Shown one piece after another: positions 8,191-14,405 of a DNA stretch of 38,360 nt. Numbering within the stretch: position 1 is the stretch's first letter; every line of letters begins with the position of its first letter. The notes beneath the pieces are model-generated. The model saw only the letters and a program-made list of their open reading frames with translations, did no database searches and was not told the DNA's origin. Source of the stretch: Chloroflexota bacterium (GTDB taxonomy: Bacteria; Chloroflexota; Anaerolineae; Anaerolineales; Anaerolineaceae); the NCBI GenBank assembly GCA_012514645.1, contig JAAYZW010000225.1, positions 1 to 38,360 of the forward strand, given 5' to 3'. Position numbers and translations under genes: made by a program.

Positions 8191-8755
8191 TATTTACTCC
8201 TTGTATAACTTCAATATTATTAATTCCAGCAACACCATCTTTGATGGTAGCGGTGAGATATTCAATCACTCGATAATCTGTCAGGGGCATTCCTTCAATC
8301 GCCGCTTTGACTTCACGATCGTCAAAATGAAAGACCTGATCGTCCGCCTGGTAATCGAGCACCCAATTGACATCAGGTGTGCCAATGAGCAGGCTCAAAA
8401 ACGTATCAGCAAGGTTTCCCAAGGGCATGCGGTCAATGTGGTTGTTTTGGAATGTTGCTGTAATTTCGGTGCCCTTCCCCGGTTGAGAATCTACCGTCAG
8501 ACCGCCGTTGCAAGCTTCGGCAGCTTGTTTAAGCATGGGAATACCCAGACCAACCTTACGGGTGGTGCGGCTGGTAACGAACGGATTGATCACTCTTGCG
8601 AGCATTTCTTCATCCATCCCATTACCGTTATCCCTGACGGAGATGACCAACTGATTTTCGCGAGTATTTCTGACCACCGAAATTTCTACCTGACTGGCGC
8701 CTGCAGAAATGCTGTTTTCAGCAATATCGAGAATATGAAGGGCAAGCTCTCTCAA
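8177..8755 (-). CDS. Small HATPase_c protein (histidine-kinase-like ATP-binding domain)
   Basis: The 192-residue protein has a GHKL ATPase core. The N box is ENSISAGAS, the G1 box RDNGNGMD, the F-like segment NPFVTSR and the G2 region VGLGIPML, with GKGTE later. No phosphoacceptor His domain or sensor is present. The C-terminal 80 residues are not recognised beyond the family. Such stand-alone HATPases are recurrent neighbours of HydABC/Hnd-type hydrogenases and are thought to be regulatory, but their target is unknown. The start is TTG (8753-8755), sharing four bases with the stop of the upstream NuoE-like gene; this indicates translational coupling. Confidence 0.85.
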   Translation of the reverse strand: MRELALHILDIAENSISAGASQVEISVVRNTRENQLVISVRDNGNGMDEEMLARVINPFVTSRTTRKVGLGIPMLKQAAEACNGGLTVDSQPGKGTEITATFQNNHIDRMPLGNLADTFLSLLIGTPDVNWVLDYQADDQVFHFDDREVKAAIEGMPLTDYRVIEYLTATIKDGVAGINNIEVIQGVNNANN

Positions 8756-9264
8756 GCCACTGCCTCACTGGCGCGAACTTTATCGATCAATCTGCCAAAC
8801 TGTGAAGGTTTGACGCGACCATTATTGACTTCATCAATAACTACGACAGGTGCCTGGCTGCAGGCGCCGACGCAGCGGCAGACCTCGAGGGTAATCTGAC
8901 CATCGCTGGTTGTCTGACCTGGCTCGATCTGGAGCAGCTGTTTGGCTTTGTCGATCAACTGGTTGATGCCGCCAACGTAGCAGGCGGTACCAATGCAAAA
9001 TTTGATCACATGCTTACCACGGGGGACCGTGGTAAAGAATGAGTAGAAGGAAACCACGCCGTGCACTTTACTGACCGGGATACTGAGGCATTCAGCCACA
9101 TATTCCTGCATAGGGGCTGACAAAAAGCCAATTTTGGACTGCAAATTGTTTAAAACCACCATCAGACCGCCGTCAAGATCAATACTTTTCTCGATGATCT
9201 GGTCTATAGTGGGCCGCAGTTCTGGATTATAAAGCGGGTCCATAGGCTGGGTTGTTCTCGTCAT
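8752..9264 (-). CDS. NuoE/HndA-like [2Fe-2S] subunit
   Basis: This is the first gene of the hydrogenase operon. The ligands FCIGTACYVGG and CRCVGAC form the C-x4-C and C-x3-C pattern of the NuoE thioredoxin-like [2Fe-2S] site, and IGFLSAP and HGVVSFYSFF are standard family segments. I place the start at ATG 9264 (170 aa) because AAGGAG (9276-9281) lies 11 nt upstream. An in-frame ATG ten codons further out would put this site inside the gene and has no ribosome site of its own. This is the only thioredoxin-like domain of the complex that keeps all cluster cysteines. It passes electrons at the flavin end of the enzyme. Confidence 0.92.
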   Translation of the reverse strand: MTRTTQPMDPLYNPELRPTIDQIIEKSIDLDGGLMVVLNNLQSKIGFLSAPMQEYVAECLSIPVSKVHGVVSFYSFFTTVPRGKHVIKFCIGTACYVGGINQLIDKAKQLLQIEPGQTTSDGQITLEVCRCVGACSQAPVVVIDEVNNGRVKPSQFGRLIDKVRASEAVA

Positions 9265-9301
9265 AGCTATTTTTTCTCCTTGTACAAAGCGCATTTGCGC
9301 C

Positions 9302-9319
9302 TTGTGAAATAATATACAA
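9302..9319. promoter_or_regulatory. Candidate Rex (redox-sensing repressor) operator
   Basis: The 18-mer TTGTGAA-ATAA-TATACAA has a perfect left half and a 5-of-7 right half compared with the Rex consensus TTGTGAA-N4-TTCACAA. It lies 38 bp upstream of the chosen start of the hydrogenase operon and overlaps a TATTAT -10-like hexamer on the minus strand (9309-9314). No good -35 is visible. Rex senses NADH/NAD+ and commonly controls NAD-linked hydrogenase and fermentation genes. Confidence 0.5.
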
Positions 9320-9379
9320 TAAGTGTAACCTTGAACCCCGGATTGGTCAACGCGTTCTTATTAATTAACTAATGAACCG

Positions 9380-9564
9380 CGTCTGTTATCGCTGCCAGCA
9401 TCTTGCTGATTTTTCTTTTAAAAGCTCATCTATCATCCTGAACCCAATCCTACGGTGTTATGGTTTCATGTGCATTAGTAATGCAGTCGCCTCAGATACC
9501 AAGCGTGATTAACCGCGCATTCTGTATTTTAGAATCTAATCATTCCCATATTAAGAATTGCTGA
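9380..9564. repeat. Possible degenerate remnant of the intergenic repeat (copy 3)
   Basis: The right end CCATATTAAGAATTGCTGAT (9545-9564) matches the right terminal repeat of copy 2 (14079-14098) with one difference. Further left, GCTGATTTTTC and CTGAACCCAATCC resemble the hairpin loop and right arm of the other copies. The left half and the left hairpin arm are missing. Spacing differs by about 20 nt, so only the terminal match is convincing. Confidence 0.4.
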
Positions 9565-9708
9565 TCGTAGGGACGAAAATTATTGCTATGAACGATGGAC
9601 AGGATAAATAAAGGTCGCTTGACCTGTTTGTGGTGCGGATTGGGCTCGGCGATAAAGTTAACTTTAACCGGCTGCACTGCTTTCAAAGGTAGGTTTCAGC
9701 CTGTCAGT

Positions 9709-10425
9709 TTATGTTTGTTCCAGGATTGCCTTTTTGAGATTAGCGATATCTACTTCGCTCATTTGAAGCTGGGTGAGCCCTAAAATACCATCCAGGTCAT
9801 GGGCATCTCCGTTTTTGATGATATGCAGATCCTTCAGGTCTGACCAGAGCCACAGCAGATCGGGCACGCTTTTATAATGAGAAACTTCAACAATCGAAAG
9901 CTCCATCTCCGGCGGGATGCCGCCCAGGCGGGGCAGCAATCCATTTTCTTCGCGCTCCACATGTGCCGGTATGAAGAGTCCGCCCAATTCCAGGACGATA
10001 TTTTTAGCCTCGATGATTGGCAGCCGGGTGGCTGTGCTGAGCAAGCGTTCATCTTTTTTAATAAAGTTACCGTCTTTATCAACGACCAGCTGAGCCCCAA
10101 AAAAAGTTTCATTATTGCGATAATTGGGCAGATTGCTATTGACAATCTTTTCGAACACTTGCAATTGTGTCAGGGTATCAAAAAGGCAGATCGCATGGAT
10201 TTCTTCAGCGGTCGCCAGTTCCATCCCAGGCAAAATGGTGATGCCCGTTCCTTCAGCAGCCGCGAGCAGCGCGGGCACATTCGCACCGCTGTTATGATCA
10301 GTCAACGCCAGGATGTCGATGCGGGAAGCCAGCGCTTTTTCGATGATAAATGGAGGGATCATTTCCAGGCTGGCGCAAGCAGACAGCACAGAATGGATAT
10401 GCAGCTCCACTCGGTAAGATTTCAT
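9709..10425 (-). CDS. PHP-domain metal-dependent phosphoesterase
   Basis: The 238-residue protein has the polymerase-and-histidinol-phosphatase fold. Metal-site motifs are visible in order: HIH (9-11), LTDHN, GMELAT, PAHVER and NGDAH. These fit a two- or three-metal phosphoesterase of the TrpH/YciV type. The real substrate is unknown; related proteins hydrolyse nucleoside 3',5'-bisphosphates or short oligonucleotides. It is the last gene of a four-gene set with two DRTGG proteins and a CBS-HATPase. This set is a known companion of [FeFe] hydrogenase HydABC operons in Firmicutes, so a signalling or accessory role in hydrogenase control is likely, but inferred from context. Confidence 0.87.
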   Translation of the reverse strand: MKSYRVELHIHSVLSACASLEMIPPFIIEKALASRIDILALTDHNSGANVPALLAAAEGTGITILPGMELATAEEIHAICLFDTLTQLQVFEKIVNSNLPNYRNNETFFGAQLVVDKDGNFIKKDERLLSTATRLPIIEAKNIVLELGGLFIPAHVEREENGLLPRLGGIPPEMELSIVEVSHYKSVPDLLWLWSDLKDLHIIKNGDAHDLDGILGLTQLQMSEVDIANLKKAILEQT

Positions 10426-10432
10426 TCAGTCT

Positions 10433-10774
10433 TCAATCCCTGACACCCAGGTCCCAAAGATGACCGACGACATCAAAGCTGTTGGCTGGGGTGGAGAGCA
10501 GCACAATCTCCTCTATATTTGCCCTGTCGATGGTTGCCTGGTCTGGTTGGGCGTTCTCGGTGATGATAATTGCTGAGATTTCCAGCAAACTGGCGACCGC
10601 CACAATATTGATGTTGGCAATCAGCGTTACCCAAATGCTTTGGGGGCTGGCTCCGGTCATGACACAGCTGAGCAGATCGGACATATAACCGGATGTAATT
10701 TCAATTTCAGAAAAATTCTTTTCTTCGGTGAGAAGAGCTAAATCAAGTTTTTCAATAATCGTTTGCAGGTTCAA
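10433..10774 (-). CDS. DRTGG-domain protein
   Basis: The 113-residue protein matches the DRTGG-like domain also found between CBS domains and in phosphotransacetylase N-termini. Recognisable segments are SGYMSDLLSCVM near residues 28-39 and the following alternating hydrophobic strands. The start is TTG at 10774 with AAGGAA upstream; the next ATG, at residue 31, would remove the conserved first strand. It lies 7 nt after the CBS-HATPase gene and 7 nt before the PHP gene. The domain probably binds a small ligand, perhaps a nucleotide; there is no catalytic motif. Confidence 0.75.
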   Translation of the reverse strand: MNLQTIIEKLDLALLTEEKNFSEIEITSGYMSDLLSCVMTGASPQSIWVTLIANINIVAVASLLEISAIIITENAQPDQATIDRANIEEIVLLSTPANSFDVVGHLWDLGVRD

Positions 10775-10781
10775 AGCTGGT

Positions 10782-11738
10782 CTATTCCTTTCCCCTGTTT
10801 TTTTCGAGATACATGATCATATAGATGTTCGTTCCTGTGTCTGGTGTGGATTTGATCATCAATTCGTCGACACAATTGTTGATATTAACCAGTCCCATCC
10901 CAGCCCCAAAACCTTTGTTCCGCACTTCTGAGCTGGCTGTTGAGTAGCCGGGAGTCATGGCTTTTTCAATGTCAGGAATGCCTGGTCCGTCGTCGTAGGC
11001 TTCCATGATGATTTTGTTTGGCTCAACTTCCACGCGCAAGCTGCCGCCGTTAGTTGTGTGGATGATCAGGTTCATTTCCGCTTCGTAAACGGCGATGCCG
11101 CATTTGCGCGCCACCTGTGGGGGAGCACCCAATCGGAGCAGCGCTTTCTTGATGCGGTTTGAGGCAGCACCACCGTGTAAAAAATCGTCTTTGATGATCT
11201 CGTATCTCAAGATTAAGCTGGTGCGGTCTGAGACAATGTCTTCAAAAAGATGGGAAGCACGGTATCGCTTCAGCTCTTCTGCTTCGAAATCGCGCTGCAG
11301 GGCGGTCAAGACACCATTAGAGATGTCTCCCTTGGTTAAGATTCCCACAAGCATGCCATTTTCATCGACCACGGGGAAGCGCCCCACCTTGGTTTTATTG
11401 AAGGTTTTCAGGGCTTCTACAACCTGGTCGTGTTCACGAACGGTGATGACATTGTGGGTCATGTATTCGGTGACTTTACGGTCGATGCGACCCTCTCGCA
11501 GTGAGCGTATCAGATCCTCGGTTGAAAGGATGCCGATCAGCGTACCATCCCGGGCTACAGGAGCGCCTGATATTTTATTGTTGCGCATCACGTCGAGAGC
11601 ATCGCGCATGGTCATATTGACCGCCAGTGTGACCGGATTTCGGGTCATCACGTCGGCGATGGTCAACTCGTAGGCAAGCTCCTCAACCCGGGTAATTCTG
11701 CTTGCGTGCGCGTCTGAGAGGACAGGTTGGTTGCTCAT
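10782..11738 (-). CDS. CBS-pair plus anti-sigma-type HATPase protein
   Basis: The protein has 318 residues. Residues 25-150 hold two CBS motifs (DVMTRNPVTL with GAPVARDGTLIGILSTEDL, and EYMTHNVITV with GRFPVVDENGMLVGILTKGDI), which usually bind adenine nucleotides. Residues 180-318 form a GHKL ATPase of the RsbW/SpoIIAB kind, with EAEMNLIIHT (N box), DDGPGIPD (G1) and GFGAGMGL (G2). An energy-charge sensor joined to a switch-protein-type kinase fits a partner-switch regulator. No anti-anti-sigma partner or sigma factor is nearby. The gene lies in the DRTGG/PHP set upstream of the hydrogenase and probably reports cellular energy state to it. Confidence 0.87.
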   Translation of the reverse strand: MSNQPVLSDAHASRITRVEELAYELTIADVMTRNPVTLAVNMTMRDALDVMRNNKISGAPVARDGTLIGILSTEDLIRSLREGRIDRKVTEYMTHNVITVREHDQVVEALKTFNKTKVGRFPVVDENGMLVGILTKGDISNGVLTALQRDFEAEELKRYRASHLFEDIVSDRTSLILRYEIIKDDFLHGGAASNRIKKALLRLGAPPQVARKCGIAVYEAEMNLIIHTTNGGSLRVEVEPNKIIMEAYDDGPGIPDIEKAMTPGYSTASSEVRNKGFGAGMGLVNINNCVDELMIKSTPDTGTNIYMIMYLEKNRGKE

Positions 11739-11751
11739 GACTTAGAATTCA

Positions 11752-12123
11752 TCAGGCGCATTTTGAGAGATCAAATTCATCTTCATAGCTGACAATATTG
11801 TTTTCAGCCAACCGCACTGACATTTCAAACAAACCGAGTGGCGAGCAGATCAGCGGCATGCCTTCGTTGTTTGCCAGTTCGATCATTTCGAGTGAGGGTT
11901 TTTTCCCCCGGGCGAGGATGATCACGCTTACGTCTGCAATCAGGGCAGTGCGAATAACCTGCGGGTTGTTTAAACCGGTCAGTAAAATCGCTTCTGGCTT
12001 GATGGTTGCCAATACGTCACTCATCAGGTCACCAACAAAAGCTCCCCGGACTTCAATAGCAGTGTCGATTCCCTTAGTGAATAATTTGCCCTGGACTATT
12101 TCAGCAACTTCACCAATATTCAT
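11752..12123 (-). CDS. DRTGG-domain protein
   Basis: This 123-residue protein starts at ATG 12123, supported by GGGAG (12132-12136) with 8-nt spacing. A longer frame up to 12195 has no ribosome site and would run through the intergenic promoter region. The core GAFVGDLMSDVLATIKPEAILLTGLNNPQVIRTA is a DRTGG domain (described here by position: about residues 28-60). It is the first gene of the accessory set and is divergent from hisS. It probably forms a small ligand-binding domain like its paralogue at 10433-10774. Confidence 0.78.
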   Translation of the reverse strand: MNIGEVAEIVQGKLFTKGIDTAIEVRGAFVGDLMSDVLATIKPEAILLTGLNNPQVIRTALIADVSVIILARGKKPSLEMIELANNEGMPLICSPLGLFEMSVRLAENNIVSYEDEFDLSKCA

Positions 12124-12174
12124 GATCAGCGCTCCCACGATATGTTTTTTTAATTTTACCCGAACCCCGCGTGA

Positions 12175-12180
12175 TATACT
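12175..12180 (+). promoter_or_regulatory. hisS: Possible -10 element for hisS
   Basis: TATACT lies 29 bp before the hisS ATG in the 86-bp divergent gap. Upstream is T-rich with no good -35. Another AT-rich stretch on the opposite strand could serve the DRTGG gene. The call is weak. Confidence 0.3.
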
Positions 12181-12209
12181 ATCCCTGATTATCACCCGAG
12201 GTTGATCAT

Positions 12210-13463
12210 ATGAAGAATATCATACGAAGTGTAAAAGGAACACGCGATTTTTATCCCGATGAGATGGCAAGACGGCAGTGGCTGGTTGATATTCTGCGCC
12301 TGGCTTCTGAGTCTTTCGGTTATCAGCAGTTTGAAGGACCCTGCCTGGAAAGAATCGACCTGTATGCCGCGAAATCTGGCGAAGAACTGGTAAAAGAACA
12401 GGCTTTCGTGTTTGAAGATCGTGGTGGTGACCCGATTTCCCTGCGACCCGAGCTAACCCCGACCCTGGCACGAATGGTGGCAGAAAAACAGAATCAATTG
12501 GTTTATCCGCTGCGTTGGTGGTCTTTTGGACCTTTTTGGCGTTACGAACGCCCGCAAAAAGGTCGCACCCGCGAGTTTTACCAATGGAATATCGACCTGA
12601 TTGGTAGTGATACAGTCCAGTCGGACGCTGAGTTATTGGCAGTGGCAGCGAATTTCTTTAAGTTGGTGGGGCTGAAAAGTGACATGGTCCAGATATTGAT
12701 CAACGACCGCCGTCTGATGGACCGAAAACTGACCGAGATTGGTGTTCTTGCCGAGAAAAAGCCTGAACTACTCAGATTAATCGACCGAATTGATAAACAA
12801 CCGGCAGATGTCTGGGAAAAGAATTTGGCGGATCTGGGGCTTGTGCCTGATCAAATTGGGGCACTAAAAGATCTGCTTGCCAATGATCAGCTTTGGAAGG
12901 AATCGGAAGAACTCAGCATGCTTTTCCGCTATGTGGACGCGCTTGGCATTACTGAATACATCCGATATGAACCCAAGATCATCCGTGGGTTGGATTATTA
13001 CACCGGGCTGGTCTTTGAAGCTCACGAAGCCAGGGGCGATTTCCGTGCAATTCTGGGCGGGGGGCATTATGCCAACCTTGTGGGTGATGTCGGCGGCGAT
13101 CCATTGCCAGGTGTGGGATTCGCCATGGGCGATGTGGTAATAATGCTGGTGCTGGAGGCGTATGGTTTGCTGCCGGCTGACCTCAGCTACGCCTCCACAG
13201 TGTTTGTGACGGTCTTTAATCAGGAAATGCTGGAAGAATCGATTCGCCTGACGACTGAATTGCGAAACGAAGGGTTTAACGTGATTTTGGCTGAACCGGA
13301 TAAGCTGGGCAAGCAGTTAAAGCTGGCTGACCGCTTAGGCGTGAAGATAGCGTTGGTTTTGGGCCCTGACGAACTGAAAAGTGATACTGTGGTCGTTAAA
13401 AATCTGCGAACTTTTGAGCAGCGCGTTATTCCGAGAAGAGAGCTGGCTTCCATCAGAATGTAA
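12210..13463 (+). CDS. hisS: Histidyl-tRNA synthetase
   Basis: The class II synthetase charges tRNA-His. The 417 residues match the family length. Motif 2 is seen in FWRYERPQKGRTREFYQW, preceded by RPELTPTLARMV. The HisA signature GLDYYTGLVFEA and the motif 3 region with LPGVGFAMGD are present. The C-terminal 90 residues are the anticodon-binding domain, ending in LRTFEQRVIPRREL. A CGAGG ribosome-site-like stretch precedes the ATG. It is followed directly by the tRNA-His gene, an apt pairing although the tRNA has its own promoter. Confidence 0.97.
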   Translation: MKNIIRSVKGTRDFYPDEMARRQWLVDILRLASESFGYQQFEGPCLERIDLYAAKSGEELVKEQAFVFEDRGGDPISLRPELTPTLARMVAEKQNQLVYPLRWWSFGPFWRYERPQKGRTREFYQWNIDLIGSDTVQSDAELLAVAANFFKLVGLKSDMVQILINDRRLMDRKLTEIGVLAEKKPELLRLIDRIDKQPADVWEKNLADLGLVPDQIGALKDLLANDQLWKESEELSMLFRYVDALGITEYIRYEPKIIRGLDYYTGLVFEAHEARGDFRAILGGGHYANLVGDVGGDPLPGVGFAMGDVVIMLVLEAYGLLPADLSYASTVFVTVFNQEMLEESIRLTTELRNEGFNVILAEPDKLGKQLKLADRLGVKIALVLGPDELKSDTVVVKNLRTFEQRVIPRRELASIRM

Positions 13464-13495
13464 CGACTGGCAGGTGCATGTTTGTTGAAAATTGC

Positions 13496-13524
13496 TTGCA
13501 GTCCATTTGGGCTTGTGTTAGAAT
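13496..13524 (+). promoter_or_regulatory. Promoter of tRNA-His
   Basis: TTGCAG (13496-13501), a 17-bp spacer and TAGAAT (13519-13524) make a good sigma-70-type promoter. Transcription would start just before the tRNA at 13538. Confidence 0.7.
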
Positions 13525-13537
13525 AGCTGCCTGACGC

Positions 13538-13610
13538 GGTGCCTGTAGCTCAATGGCAGAGTGCTTCACTGTGGCTGAAGATGTTGAGGGTTCGACCCCC
13601 TTCAGGCACC
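13538..13610 (+). tRNA. tRNA-His (GTG)
   Basis: The cloverleaf folds by eye. The acceptor GTGCCTG (13539-13545) pairs with CAGGCAC (13603-13609). The anticodon stem CTTCA/TGAAG encloses CTGTGGC with anticodon GTG. The T stem GAGGG/CCCTT has loop TTCGACC. The extra G at 13538 opposite C73 at 13610 is the histidine-specific identity feature. The 3' CCA is not fully encoded. Confidence 0.96.
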
Positions 13611-13614
13611 CACA

Positions 13615-13643
13615 AGAACCCCCTTTGAAGGGGTTCTTTTTTT
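13615..13643 (+). terminator. Rho-independent terminator after tRNA-His
   Basis: AGAACCCC (13615-13622) pairs with GGGGTTCT (13630-13637) around a 7-nt loop and is followed by a run of seven T. Confidence 0.92.
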
Positions 13644-13748
13644 ATTGCTATTACTTGAAAGCTGCCATCTGAACCTCTTTTTTGAAGGACTGTTGCGGTG
13701 ATTATCGTGAAAGCACATTGGGGGAATAGATTTCTAACTTCGAACAGA

Positions 13749-14104
13749 ATGACAACGTCTGCTATTCTCAATATGAAAATCGACCTTACCTTTTTGCCTT
13801 GATAAATCGGCAGAATCTAAAGATACATATGCGTATCGTAGGAGGAGGTCCCAATCGTGAGCACTCAATCACCGCTTACATAGTCAGACCTCCCCAGCTC
13901 AAGTACTGCAAACAGGCATCGAAGAACGAGAATCAACCAAGATCCCAATGGGGTGGGTTTAGCTGATTTAAAATTTCAGTTTTTCTCACGTTTTGAACCC
14001 ACCCATTCATTTGTTGTAAATTGATACGCGATAGTATTTCGGTCTTCATTTCCTTCTACATTCCAGATCTATAAATATCCATATTGAGAATTGCTGATGA
14101 CAAC
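13749..14104. repeat. MITE-like intergenic element, copy 2, with terminal inverted repeats
   Basis: This makes up most of the gap between the tRNA-His terminator and the T-box; 13644-13748 holds nothing I can name. The left end CTGCTATTCTCAATATG (13759-13775) and the right end CATATTGAGAATTGCTG (14080-14096) are inverted repeats matching at 15 of 17 positions. The 8-mer ATGACAAC stands directly outside both ends (13749-13756 and 14097-14104), like a target-site duplication, though two extra bases separate it on the left. The interior shares several blocks with copy 1, including the hairpin GGGTGGGTT / AACCCACCC (13951-13959 with 13996-14004) and the pairable GGAGGTC (13844-13850) / GACCTCC (13887-13893). 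No ORF is present. It may be a non-autonomous transposon carrying a structured RNA. Confidence 0.7.
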
Positions 14105-14137
14105 ATACAAAAACCGCTCACCTGGCGCAAATATGAT

Positions 14138-14390
14138 AAAATCCTGATTCAGGCTGTGACGGAAACGAGTAGTTCAATGCTGTCCAATAGAGAGCCCGGG
14201 GTGGTGGAAACCGGGTGGAAACAGGTGAACGAAAATCCTTCCCGAGCCGCGCGCCGAACACGCATTTGCAGTAAGCGAGCCGATTGCCCTCCGTTACCAG
14301 GGCACCAAGCGTCCGGTAATGCCGGGAAGCGGGGTGGTACCGCGAGCAATTTGAGCTCGTCCCTGTTGGGACGAACTTTTTTTATTAAAT
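14138..14390 (+). ncRNA. T-box riboswitch leader of ileS
   Basis: The conserved T-box core AAGCGGGGTGGTACCGCGAG lies at 14327-14346. The terminator TCGTCCC/GGGACGA (14357-14374) is followed by seven T (14377-14383). Upstream stem I features include AGAGAGC (about 14187-14193) and GGTGGAAAC. A candidate isoleucine specifier ATC lies at 14235-14237. Uncharged tRNA-Ile should stabilise the antiterminator and permit transcription of ileS. Confidence 0.9.
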
Positions 14391-14405
14391 AGTTTTGGAG
14401 GCTGT

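Larger units (their letters stand above)
9265..9708. other. Intergenic region between the hydrogenase operon and the PHP gene
   Basis: There is no credible gene in these 444 bp. From low to high coordinates they hold the hydrogenase ribosome site, a Rex-like operator, a degenerate stretch resembling the intergenic repeat, and a 14-bp perfect palindrome TAAAGTTAACTTTA at 9653-9666 of unknown meaning. A 62-codon plus-strand ORF starting at 9595 overlaps the end of the PHP gene and has no recognisable features. Confidence 0.6.

Noticed and set aside
9595-9783. 62-codon plus-strand ORF in the gap before the PHP gene
   Set aside because: It overlaps the PHP gene antisense, lacks a ribosome site and shows no recognisable protein features.
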